From Corticium candelabrum (Eukaryota > Porifera > Homoscleromorpha > Homosclerophorida > Plakinidae): a stretch of DNA of 64,000 nt. The DNA lies in assembly GCF_963422355.1 (NCBI RefSeq), contig NC_085101.1, positions 4,782,493 through 4,846,492 on the forward strand, given 5' to 3'. The notes below the pieces were generated by a model. The model ran no database searches and was not told the origin of the DNA. It worked only from the letters and a program-made list of their open reading frames with translations. This document shows, piece by piece, positions 45,429 to 63,189 of the stretch (its first letter is position 1; every line of letters starts with the position of its first letter). The translations under genes were made by a program, and so were the position numbers.

Positions 45429-45784
45429 CGAAAGCGATTGAAACATGAACTACCGTGGTTCGGCGTTGATTGCCGAGTAGAGTGCGAGTCTTGCTGTGCA
45501 GTAACTCTTGTAGTGAGCATGCGTGTGCGCATGACGCAACGAGTCATTCAATTGACTGGAAACTGTCATTTCGTCTACAATGTCTACTCTCGTTTTGTGT
45601 AAATCTTAAATCTGTTTTCTAAGCGCCTGGTGTTGAGCAACGCTTTGCAAGATGCGTATACAGTAGATATATGATTATCGACTTTATAATTGTTGTCACG
45701 TGACCACCATCACTCCATTGTCACTTGAGCTGCGTTGGCTCATTTCTAATCCAGACGCGTGACGAGAAGCACTCCACCAGCGCA
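45429..45784. other. Spacer between genes A and B
   Basis: 356 bp that must contain the end of A and the promoter of B. CACGTGACCACCATCACTCC (45698-45717) resembles ACGTGACCATTATCACTTC upstream of A (43475-43494), a shared proximal promoter block with a CACGTGAC core. Confidence 0.5.
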
Positions 45785-47547
45785 ATGCAGTGGTTTACAA
45801 TCGCCAGTCTGCTACTAGGCACGCTAGCCGTCTCTGAAGGGTTTTTCTTTCACTGGGGTTGGGGACATTCCGTCCGTAGAGTGTGCGTATTCGGAAGGTG
45901 CTACGTTCTTGGCAGCAGCTCACCAATCAAAGAACCAAGCACACCAGCACCAAAGGTAACGAAATGTAGTCTTACTGCATATATTAGTGATGCTATATAG
46001 CTTGCTGAGACTCTAGCTAGACCATCTTGTCTGAGAACGAACTTCAAGCTTATTGTTGCTATTTTGCGTTTGAACGTTCGCGTAACGGCAAATATAGGTA
46101 ATTTTGATGCTTAGAAACTGCGCGCCGTGCGCACTGGGTTGTGTGATAGAAAGCGCCGAAAGTGTCAGATCCAAGTCAGATGTGCTAACTCGACTGAACA
46201 CCTACAGGACTGCGTGTTCCCTTATCATGCTGGTAAACTTGAAATTGTCAACTAGAAGCGCGTTTTTATACAATTCTGTTGCCGCTCTTGATGTTGTAAG
46301 TACGTTGTACGTCTATTTATTATTTATTATGATTCACGTCGTACACAGTATGACACCGAAGCAAATTTACGTCACTACACAACAAGAGAAACAGCCTAGG
46401 TTAATCCATTGTAGTAAGCATGCATGACAGAGCAAAGGCGAGTTGGAACACACAGCCACGTGACATGTCGGCGCCTTCAACTCCATCCGTGCGCATGCAC
46501 ATGATGCAGTTGCATGTAACTATCACTTTCAGAGATTAATTAAGAGCATCTAGAGACTATCTAGTGATCCAATCTTGCTAGGGTTTTGCTCTTGTTCGTG
46601 TAGACGGTTACTTGTGTCAAAGACACGGACTGCAAGAGCGTGCACGCGGACGGGTTTTGCGATCGCTACTTGAGACACTGTAAAGAGTGCAAGAAGCTAG
46701 ACAGTCTCTGTCGACGAGACGAGAATTGCTGCGAGGGTCGCGTCTGCGAGTGGGGACGATGCAAGGAGCCGAAAAAACCGAGAACAGAAGGCTCCGAATG
46801 CAAATATGACGTCGATTGCAATGAGGGTTTATGTTGTGCACAGCATTACGGCAGGTAACGTACTAGAGTATCCGGCTCAGTCACGGGACTCCGAGGCCGC
46901 GCGAGGTTATCTAACTCGGCCTCAGAGTCCCGTCCAGTAGTATATGTGGTGTGTTGGCATGTTGGTGTCTGCTAATTCTGTTGTGTCAGATTGGTTTGTA
47001 AGAGAAGAGGGACTGTGGGACAGAATTGCTATGAACCGGAAGACGGTTTGGGCTACAGCCAACATCATCAGTGTCCGTGCGCTCAGGGACTGAGATGTCA
47101 GACCTACAGGTATCTAACGCAAAGTCAATTAATTCATAAAATAAAATTAGAGACTTTAAGTTTGAGCATGCTGAGAACCGATAATGCCGTCCAATTTTTT
47201 ATACATCTGTTTGGGTCGATTTCAGGTACAAGTCTTTGCTCTACCACTTCTTACTTGGAGTTCGCCGTCAGTGTGTCAAACAACCAACACCAAACCCTAC
47301 CAGTACCCCGAATTCTTCAAATAGCACTCCAACTACTTCAAGTGAAGTTACTACGGAACCCATAGAACCAGATGAACCAGAAGAACCGGTGAAAACCACA
47401 GCACCACCAACGACAAATTCAGAAGTAGACAACATTCCAATTGAGCTGAATGCTCCTCAAAGTAATGCACAGAAAGAAAGCAATGGTAAACGGGCAAGGA
47501 AACAAAACAAGAAAAACAAGAAAAACAAGAAAAACAAAAAGGAATAA
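45785..47547 (+). CDS. Secreted Cys-rich Dickkopf/colipase-like protein B, 4 exons
   Basis: Exons 45785-45955, 46604-46854, 46990-47109, 47226-47547 sum to 864 nt (287 aa). The intron phases are the same as in gene A and exon 2 has identical length. The signal peptide is MQWFTIASLLLGTLAVSEG. Cysteine blocks are CRRDENCCEGRVCEWGRC, CKYDVDCNEGLCCAQH and CKRRGTVGQNCYEP...CPCAQGLRC. The tail is longer than in A: Thr/Pro/Glu-rich, then a Lys/Asn repeat (KKNKKNKKNKK). A and B form the more similar pair of the family. The small second and third introns contain a GGGACTCCGAGGCC hairpin (46880-46935). Expected to be exported; the basic tail could bind matrix polyanions. Family assignment rests on cysteine spacing only. 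Confidence 0.75.
46876..46934. repeat. Short hairpin in intron 2 of gene B
   Basis: ACGGGACTCCGAGGCCG is complemented by TCGGCCTCAGAGTCCCGT with a loop of about 20 bases. It is the counterpart, in position though not in sequence, of the hairpin in intron 2 of gene A. Confidence 0.8.
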
Positions 47548-47891
47548 AGTAGCTGTTCTGATTATTGAGTGAAACTTGAGGCTTGTTTTGCAGTGACTGT
47601 AGTGCGCATGCGCCTATGACAAAACTAGATTCTAAGTCGTCCAATCAAATAGAGACTTTCTGTTCATGTTGTGTACGTGTACTGTGTCTCCGGTAGAAAC
47701 ACATTCTATTGACCTCATGCTATCCTAGCTAGAGGACAATTTTGACTATGTAATTATCAGTGGCTGGTGTTTGCTGTGCGAAGACTTCTATAGTGCGCAT
47801 GAGCGCAAGACAGTCTAGCAACTAGCTGTAGGATTAGTGCGTGTACAGTGTATCTACGTGCAGCTTGTGCAATGACATTCTAGATAGCTAT

Positions 47892-48110
47892 CAACCTTAA
47901 CACGTGCTCGAGCTCCCTCAACCAAGTCTGTACGCTGACGGCACTGTTCTTCATGCCTGGTAGCTAGACGTACTAGCAGCTGGTAATAGCTAATCTGGCT
48001 AGAAGAAAATACATTGACACTCTCAACAGGATCAAAGCTACTAGAAATCTTAGTAGGCATCACATGTACAAATTCCAATAATTGCCTCTCTACTGTCAGT
48101 ACCGGTAAAA
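47892..48110 (-). pseudogene. Orphan exon-like frame, unrecognised (possible dynein-heavy-chain-like scrap)
   Basis: On the minus strand the frame reads VLTVERQLLEFVHVMPTKIS, then FSSSQISYYQLLVRLATRHEEQC and RQRTDLVEGARARV. It lies between an AG near 48100 and a GT near 47897. The last part faintly recalls the helical segment following the AAA4 region of dynein heavy chains (YLxLLxxF...L..KR..L..GL.KL), but the match is weak. No neighbouring exons were found. A diverged remnant of the flanking DNA recurs near 51520-51620. Possible processed fragment or chance frame. Confidence 0.2.
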
Positions 48111-48339
48111 CACGCACACATGACTAGACTCTAGATTCTCAGTGTATGTCACTAGGTGGTGAACGCCCAAGAAGACAAAACTAGTAGGCTTGAGCACGTG
48201 TCAGTAAGCACGCATACAATGCAGCAGTAGACCATACAACACAGAAACAAAGCCTGTGCAAATGGTAGAGACTGTATCTTGCATATTGAAGCGGCCGGGC
48301 TCATGACCCAGCTTTCGTTATTCCCGGATACTTAATCGG

Positions 48340-48722
48340 CACTCTCTCCGCCCCTGCCATTCCCCGTATAAGTCTCGTTAGACTAGTACGGGACCGCCTT
48401 CTTCCGGATCACGTTCCGGTGCAATTTATCTTGATGAGATTTAGTAATCTACAATTTTGGCATACTTCTAACACACAGGGTTACATAAACGGCTCCCAGA
48501 AGCTGCTGCCGTGTAGTAGTCGCTTGTATCATAATATTATGCATTTGTTGCGACGTTCACACGAGCTCCAACACCTCCAACCACTATCGATATCAGGTGT
48601 GTAACCTGTTGATAATGACGCAAAGGATCTCTAATTAATTAATTGCATCTAGAAAAAGGCAAGCCGGTACCAGTCGCCGACCAACATACGGGGAACGGGA
48701 GGGGCGGGGCGAGACCGGCTCG
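48340..48722. repeat. GC-rich inverted repeats, possible MITE
   Basis: CTCTCCGCCCCTGCCATTCC..CCGTATAAG on the left is answered by CATACGGGGAACGGGAGGGG..CGGGGCGAG on the right, about 330 bp apart, with mismatches. No target duplication was settled. Confidence 0.4.
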
Positions 48723-49122
48723 AGTAGTAACTGCTCACTGATGATGGCAGATGGAATCAACTTTGAAGTAAAAGCAATTGTGACTGCGAACGCCTGCGTC
48801 TCGGCTGTTTAGTTCTCTTCTGGAACCGTTTCGCCTTGTAGCTAAAGTGTGAACCCGGATGTCGGCATCACCACCTGTAGCTACGTGTGTAGCCACGGTA
48901 TTAGAGTTAACACATCACATAACACATCGCTCAAGAGTGGCCATTCGCAGCTATTTCTTACCCTTTTGTCTGGCTACGGTCGTCTCGTTGCTCCGACAAT
49001 CAAGTCACGTGAATGATGTCACCGTGTAAAGCATAGAAATCAGTGAAAGTACCGCTTTGCTTCATTGCTACAGTACTCACCAGGAGTAACCACTCACTCT
49101 CACTCACTCGCTTCAGTACACA

Positions 49123-50508
49123 ATGCAGTGGCTTCCGATTGCTGCTCTACTTTTGATCACAACTGCTTGCACTGAAAGTGGATGGTCAAGGCATGGGTAC
49201 AGGTACCGGTACGCGTACCATGGATCAATATGGGGGAAAATGATGTGCAGAATCGGACTATGCAGAGTCATGTGACCCATCAAGCATTAGACTATTTTAG
49301 AACTAAACGTTGCTGTCTCTATAGGAAACATGCAAAGCAGAGAACGATACTTGCGAAAATGAGCAGCAGTGTTGTGGAGATGGCATCTGCCAGATGGGAA
49401 CGTGTAAGACACCCGAGCCTGGCACAGAGGGCTCTGGATGCCACTCGGACGCCAACTGTAACAAAACCCTTTGCTGTGCCAAACGCCATCAGAAAAAACG
49501 CTACTATAGCAGGTCTCTCTTGCACGTCGACTTGCTTAATTCCCTCAATATCGAGTCAACTCTGTCTTGTTTCCTTACTATTTTCAGTAGCCATGTTTGC
49601 ACGAAGATGAGGACCGCGGGACAGATTTGCTACCCGAGAGAAGACAACTGTACTGTACACTACCAGTGCCCGTGTGCTCAAGACATGACATGTTCGATAA
49701 ACAGGTATCTTTGTGCGTGTACACTGTACAGTCTAGTAGCTCACATGTCGCCAGCATCAACCCCTGGATAAGTAGAAACCTTGGAAAAAAGTAGACACCG
49801 CAAGACTAGCGGTGGTTGTAGTATAAAACTTTACTAATAATCCAGTTCCTTGTTTGTGGTGTGCTTAGCACGTGAAACTGCTAATAAGATATCACCTGCC
49901 CAGTTCTGGTAGACTGATCAGCTACTGCGAACTCACACCATAACGCCAAGTCATGATCAAGCAAAGGAGCAAGAGGCACCACAACACACCACAATACAAG
50001 AAGAGCTGGCTATAGGCAAGACTATCAAGTCGAGACACATCGTTAGCAAGACAAATAATCATAAATTTCAATCTCTGCATGCAAGTACACACTAATGTGT
50101 ACGGTAGATTACTTGTCTATACTCGTACAGTACAGGAAAAGTACATGCAATTGTCAGTCATTGGGTTGTTGCAGGACTACAACTTACTACAGGAGTTACT
50201 ACGGACGCAGACAGAAGATAGTAATCACGGACAATAGATGTAAGGAAGTAACGCCTATTGCAACTGATCCTCCAACTATAGAACCTGGGACAAGAGACAC
50301 GAATGCCATAACAATATCTCCAGCCGAAGTAAGCGGTGAACCAGAGGAACCGATTGCGGTTGAACAGGAGCCTACCCAAGGTAATGGTGACGAGCAGAAA
50401 AAACGAAATGTGGATGGCAAGAAAACAGAGAAAAAGCAAAAAGCAAACAAAGAGAAAAAAGAGAAAAAAGAGAGAAAACCAAAATCAGGAAAGGGTAGAA
50501 AAGGATGA
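49123..50508 (+). CDS. Secreted Cys-rich Dickkopf/colipase-like protein C, 4 exons
   Basis: Exons 49123-49266, 49325-49512, 49588-49704, 50175-50508 sum to 783 nt (260 aa). The signal peptide is MQWLPIAALLLITTACTES. Blocks follow: CKAENDTCENEQQCCGDGIC, CKTPEPGTEGSGCHSDANC, NKTLCCAKRH, then CTKMRTAGQICYPREDNC and CPCAQDMTC, and a Tyr/Arg stretch YYRSYYGRRQ. The tail is acidic (EPEEPIAVEQE), then strongly basic with KEKKEKKER-type repeats. Exon 4 is taken from the acceptor at 50174, since that alone keeps frame with the homologous exons in D and E; an acceptor at 50135 would add 13 residues here and is blocked in D. Exon 1 must use a weak donor (AGA|GTCATG) that is conserved in position in D and E. 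Extracellular ligand or antagonist inferred. Confidence 0.72.
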
Positions 50509-50797
50509 AATTAAAGAAGACTGAAACAGTGAACACGAGGCATGCAGATACCGAGTGAAGTGTTACACTTTCATGTGCTGTCAGTAGTATGAGTAGATTA
50601 GTGTTGTCTGTACATGGTTGTCTACACAGATTGTAGTCTCAACTGAATATTAAGACACAATTTCAGTACGACAATTACTAGTGGTACAATCACCAAAGCT
50701 ACCAATACTGTAGGTGTTACAATACAGTAGGTACTATGGGACACAGCTGCAAATGTCAATGATCTTTGACCTGAACATAAGTCAACTATCCAATCGG

Positions 50798-51081
50798 TTA
50801 GAGTCCTGTTACAGGCAAGAGTTCAAACTTCATGATACAGTCGATAAGCCACAAGCATGCCACCACTGCAACAGTCGAGCTTCTCACGTGACACGGTTAC
50901 ATGTTTGACTGTCGTGTTTGTGATACGGAACGGTTGTTTGCCACTCATCCAGAGGTTTGGGCTCTCTTTGTGAGTCTCCCCCAGCACATTGAACTAATTT
51001 GACTAACTCGTCTCTAGACGGCATGGGAGGATGAAAACCGCCAAAAAAGTAGAAGTAGCAACCATCAAATAAACCAGGTAA
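50798..51081 (-). pseudogene. Duplicated fragment of the last BARD1 exon (second BRCT)
   Basis: Reverse complement of this stretch matches BARD1 exon 10 (56322-56645), from the upstream acceptor through the stop. It has a deletion of about 40 bp in the middle (after the GTGACACGG phrase), small indels in the SRDELVKLV part and several substitutions. The frame is broken and no other BARD1 exon is near. It travelled with the gene C/D/E duplication unit. Confidence 0.85.
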
Positions 51082-51169
51082 CTAAACACAGGGATTTCCC
51101 ATAAAATACTGGTACTGAGTGTGATATCCAATCTTATAAATATGTGTCACGTGTCAATCACCGCAAATA

Positions 51170-52152
51170 TAATTAAAAATCAACCCGACTTGTTTTTCAT
51201 TCACTATGAAGCAAATATTCCATGATTCCAAAATTCAAATTCAAAACTCCATGGCAAGCAACTATCAGGAACACAGCCATCTTATTGAAATTATGTTAGC
51301 TTTGCATAAAAATCCAATTTTAACATCAGAAGATAAAGTAATAATAAAGTTTGTCTAAACAGTCGATAACTCATCTTCCATTAAGGTACAACACAACCTA
51401 CCTTGCTTGTGTGACAAACTTGAAAATATCCAACATATTCCTTACTATGACTATCTATGTCTCTGTGCTACCAACCTACATCATATATGCCTTATGTGAA
51501 TGCACGTGACATACGCCTCACGCTTCCCAATAATTATCTCCCTACTGTCAGTACCAAACAAGCACACATGTTTATACATGTCAGTGTATTTCATCACTAC
51601 AGTAAGTGTCAAACGCCCAAAGAGACAAAAATGATATGCTTATTACTAAAGTATGTCAGTTAGCATGCTTGCACTGCAGCAGTAGACTAAGCAAAGCAAC
51701 TAAAAATGATATATCCTGCGTACATTGATTGGTACGGATGTAGGTGGGTAGGAAGCAGTAGCGGCTGACTCATGATAGCAGATGAAATCAACTTTGAAGT
51801 AAAAACAATTCTGACCACAAACGCCTCGGCTGTTTGGTTCCCTTCTCCAACCGTTTCGCCTTTGATCTAGTGTAACTAGGATGTAACGTAAGTGTGAATT
51901 AATTAACTCAAATGTCGGCGACATCACCACCCAGACTAGCTAATGTATCAACATGGTTAGCACATCACACAAAAGTGACCATTCGCAGCTATTCATCATC
52001 CTCTTGTTTGCCTAGCTACTGTCAGCTCGTTGCTCCAACAATCGAGTCACGTGAGTGATGGATGATGTCACTGTGGTTACTAAATCACTGGAAGTACCGC
52101 TTTGTTTCATTGCTACTCACCAAGTGTAACCGCTCACTCACTTCAGTACACA
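51170..52152. other. Spacer and promoter block before gene D
   Basis: The first half is AT-rich with short repeats shared with 53740-54180. From 51770 it matches the upstream blocks of C and E, including GTCACGTGA near 52044, GATGATGTCACTGTG and the CTCACTTCAGTACACA phrase directly before the start codon. Confidence 0.5.
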
Positions 52153-53566
52153 ATGCAGTGGCTCCCAATTACTGCTCTACTTTTGATCACAGCTGCTTGT
52201 ACTGAAGGTACAGGGTATCGGTACAAGCACAGGTACATGTACCATGGATCAATATGGGGCAAACTGATGTGCAGGATCGGACTATGCAAAGTCATGTGAA
52301 CATCAAACAGTTACACTAAACTATTTCATGACTAATGTTGCTGTCTCTATAGGCAATGTGCAGAGCAGAGAATGACACATGTGGAAACAATCAGCAGTGC
52401 TGTGGAGATGGCATCTGCCAGATGGGAACGTGTAAAACACCAGAGCCGGGCACAGAGGGCTCTGGATGCCAGTCGGATGCCGACTGTAACAAAACCCTTT
52501 GCTGTGCCAAACGCCATCAGAAAGGATACTACTATAGCAGGTCTTTCTGCACGTCAACATGCTTCCATCGATGTCAGGTTAACTCTATCTTGTTTCCTTA
52601 CTGTTTTCAGTAGCCACGTTTGCACGAAGTTGAGGACAGCAGGACAAGTTTGCTACCCGATAGAAGACAACTGTACTGTACACTACCAGTGCCCATGCGC
52701 TCAAGAGCTGACATGCTCAACAAACAGGTTCTCTACGTGAGTGTAATTAACAGTCTAGTAGCTCACGTGTCACCAGCATCAACCCCTAAAATCATGGAGA
52801 AAAGTAGACACCGCAAGACTAGCGGTGCTTTTTGGTGGATAAAATTGTACTAATTATCTGTTGATCTGACATTGCGGGCTCCTCTTTTGTGGTGTACTTA
52901 GCACGTGAAACTGCTAATATCACCTGCCAAGTTCCGCTATACTGATATCAGTATAGCTACTGTGAACTCACACCATCCTGTAGTGCTCAAGCAAAGGAGC
53001 AAGAGGTACCGCAGCACACTACAATACAGGCAGGAAAAAGCTAGCTGTAGGCAAGACTATCAAGTCGAGACATATCGTGAGCAAGACAAAAATGATCGTA
53101 ACATTCGATCTCTGCATGCAACTGCAGTACACTAATTTGTAATTAGAGAATTAGATTAGTTGTATACAAATAATACTCTAATACTAACACACAGAAAAGT
53201 ACATGCAGTTGTCAGTCAATGGATTGTTGTAGGACTACAAGGTACTACAGGAGTTATTACGGGTACAAACAAATGAAAGTAATCACAAAGAGTAGATGTA
53301 TGGAGGTAATGCCTAAGACAACTGATCCCCCAACTACAGAAGCTGTTACAAGAGACACGAATACCATAACAATATCTCCAGCCGAAGTAAGCGGTGAACC
53401 AGAGGAACCGATTGAGCTTGAACAGGAGCCTGCCCAAGGTAATGGTGACGAGCAGGAAAAACGAAAAGTGGATGGCAAGAAAAAAGAGAAAAAAGAGAAA
53501 AAGCCAAAAGGAAAAAAAGAGAAAAAAGAAAAAAAGCCAAAACCAGAAAAGGGTAGAAGAGGATGA
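52153..53566 (+). CDS. Secreted Cys-rich Dickkopf/colipase-like protein D, 4 exons
   Basis: Exons 52153-52290, 52353-52540, 52611-52727, 53233-53566 sum to 777 nt (258 aa). Nearly the same as C: signal peptide MQWLPITALLLITAACTEG, CGNNQQCCGDGICQMGTC, CQSDADCNKTLCCAKRH, CTKLRTAGQVCYPIEDNC, CPCAQELTC, YYRSYYGYKQ. A Thr/Pro/Glu-rich linker and a tail with KKEKKEKKPKGKKEKKEKK-type lysine runs follow. The acceptor used in C at 50135 has a one-base difference here that would break the frame, which supports the downstream acceptor for the whole group. The frame is intact throughout. Expected to be secreted; function as for its paralogues is inferred. Confidence 0.72.
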
Positions 53567-54600
53567 AATTAAAGAAGACTGAAACAGTGAAGACAAGGCA
53601 TGCAGATACTGAGTGAAGTGGTAGACACTTTCATGTGCTATCAGTAGTGTAGTATGAGTAGATCAGTGTGTCTGTACGTAGTTGTCTGCATAGACTGTAG
53701 TTTCAACTGAATATTAAGACACAGTTTTGGTACGGCAATTACGTAACAAACGCAAGACTCAAATATTCCTTGAATCCAAAATTCGAAACTCCATGGCAAG
53801 CAACTATCAGTGGAACATAGCCATCTTATTGAAAATATTTTAGCTTTGCATACGAATAAATGCAATTTGAACATCAGAAGATAAGGCAATAATAAAGTTT
53901 AAACAGTCAATAACTCATTTTCCATAGAAGTACAACCTAACCTACCTTGCTTGTGTGACAAACTTTAAAATATCGTACATATTCATTACTATGACCATCT
54001 ATGTCCCTGTGTTACTAACCTACATCGTATATGCCTTATGTGAATACCAACCTACATCATATCCCTACTGTCAGTACCAGATACGCTCTCATGTTTATAC
54101 ATATCAGTGTATTTCATCACTACAGTAAGTGTCAAACGGCCAAAAAGACCAAATGATAAGCTTATTACTAAAGCATGTATCAGGTAGTATGCTTGCACTG
54201 CAGCAAGTGGGTAGGAAGCAGTAGCAACTGACTCATGATAGCAGATGAAATCAACTTTGAAGTAAAAACAATTCTAACCGCAAACGCCTCAGCTGTTTGG
54301 TTCCCTTCTGGATCCGTTTCGCCTTTGATTTACTGTAACTAGGATGTAACGTAAGTGTGAACTCAAATGTTGGTGACATCACCACCCAGACTAGCTACTG
54401 TATCAACATGGTTAGCACATCACACAAACGTGACCATTCACAGCTATTCATTATCCTCTTGTTTGCCTAGCTACTGTCAGCTCGTTGCTCCAACAATCAA
54501 GTCACGTAAGTAATGGATGATGTCACTGTGTCCAGTTTTAAATCACTAGAAGTACTGCTTCGTTTCATTGCTGCTCACCAGGTGTAACCGTTCACATACA

Positions 54601-56055
54601 ATGCAGTGGCTCCCAATTGCTGCTCTACTTTTAATCACAGCTGCTTGCACTGAAGGTACAGGGTATCGGTACAAGCACAGGTACATGTACCATGGATCAA
54701 TATGGGGCAAACTGTTGTGCAGGATTGGACTATGCAAAGTCCTGTGACCATCAAACACTAAACTACTAGCGTTTTAGAACTAAATGTTTTTGTCTATATA
54801 GGCAATGTGCAGTGCAGAGAATGACACATGTGGAAACGATCAGCAGTGCTGTGGAGATGGCATCTGCCAGATGGGAACGTGTAAAACACCAGAGCCCGGC
54901 ACAGATGGCTCTGGATGCCAGTCAGATGCCGACTGTAACAAAACCCTTTGCTGTGCCAAACACCATCAGAAAGGATACTACTATAGCAGGTCTCTCTGCA
55001 CGTCAACATGCTTCCATCAATGTCGGGTCAACTCTGTCTTGTTTCCTTACTGTTTTCAGTAGGCATGTTTGTACGAAGTTGAGGACTGCAGGACAGGTTT
55101 GCTACCCGAGAGAAGACAACTGTACTGTACACCACAAGTGCCCATGAGCTCAAGAGCTAACATGCTCGACAAACAGGTTGGTACACACACATTCTCTCCA
55201 TGCGTGTACATTCCAGTAGCATCAACCCCTAGATAAGTAGAATCCGTGAAACGTATATACCACAAGACTATAGCAATGCTTTTTGGTATAAAATTGTACT
55301 AATTATCTGTTGATCTCACATTGCCGGCTCCTCATTTGTGGTGTACTTAGCACGTGAAACTGCTAATAAGATATCACCTGCCTAAGTTCCACTATACTGA
55401 TATCAGTATAGCTACTGTGAACTTGCACCATCGCAATTCCGTGTCGTGCTCAAGCCAAGAAGCGAGAGGTACCGCAACACACCACAATACAGGAAAAAGA
55501 ATTGGCTATAGGCAAGACTATCAAGTCAAGTCATATTGGACAAATGATCGTAAAATTTGATTTCTGCATGCAACTACACTAATGTGTGATTTGAGAATTA
55601 GAGATTACTTGTATATAAAATACTCGTACAGAAAAAAGTACATGCAGTTGTCACTCAATGAGTTGTTGCAGGACTACAAGTTACTACAGGAGTTACTTCG
55701 GGCACAAGCAAAAGAGAGTAATCACAAAGAGTAGATGTATGGAAGTAATGCCTAAGACAACTGATACCCCTACTACAACTGATCCCCATACTACAACTGA
55801 TCTCCCTACTACAACTGATCCCCAACTACAAGACCTGTGACAAAAGACACAAACGTAACAACAATATCTCCAGCCGAAATAACCGATGAACCAGAGGAAC
55901 CGATTGAGCTTGAACAGGAGCCTGCCCAAGGTATAGATGGTGAACAGAAGCCTGCCCAAAATAATGGCGGCAAGCAGAAAAAAGCAAAGAAGAATGGAAA
56001 GAAAAAAGTAAGAAAAGAAAAAAAGCCAAAACCAGGAAAAGACAAAAGAGAATGA
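54601..56055 (+). pseudogene. Secreted Cys-rich paralogue E, inactivated
   Basis: Exon equivalents are 54601-54738, 54802-54989, 55060-55176 and 55672-56055, with the same splice sites as C and D. In exon 3 a cysteine of the CPC motif is replaced by TGA (55145-55147), which cuts the protein in the middle of the second Cys-rich domain. Exon 4 also has an expanded ACAACTGATCCCC repeat (55761-55830) and a frameshift: the upstream frame ends at 55840 while the acidic/basic tail continues in another frame to 56055. The signal peptide and first Cys-rich block remain intact, so a truncated secreted peptide could still be made. Confidence 0.82.
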
Positions 56056-56321
56056 AATTAAGGAAGACTGAAACAAAGAACACAAAGCAGATACCGAGTG
56101 AACACTTTCATGTGCTGTCAGTAGAGTAGTATGAGTAGATTAGCATCATCTGTAGATGGTTGTCTACACGGATTGTAGTTCAACTGAATATTAAGACACA
56201 ATTTTAGCAAGACAATTACTAGTGGTACAATCACCAAAGCTACCAAGACAGTAGGTACTATGGGACACATCTGCAAGTGTCAATGATCTTTAACCTGAAC
56301 ATAAGTCAACTATCCAATCGG

Positions 56322-63189
<6,868 letters not shown>

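Larger units (their letters stand above)
47548..49122. other. Intergenic region between genes B and C
   Basis: 1.6 kb. It holds an orphan exon-like frame (47892-48110, minus) and a GC-rich inverted repeat (48340-48722). From about 48730 onwards it contains sequence repeated in front of genes D and E (phrases GATGGCAGATGGAATCAACTT, GTGACCATTCGCAGCTATT, GTTGCTCCAACAATC), the conserved promoter-proximal block of the C-E group. Confidence 0.55.

Noticed and set aside
50136-50174. Using the acceptor at 50135 for exon 4 of gene C (adds a KSTCNCQSLGCC-type stretch)
   Set aside because: The equivalent acceptor in gene D would shift the frame to an early stop, whereas the acceptor ending at 50174/53232/55671 is in phase in all three and aligns with genes A and B. 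A longer isoform in C remains possible.
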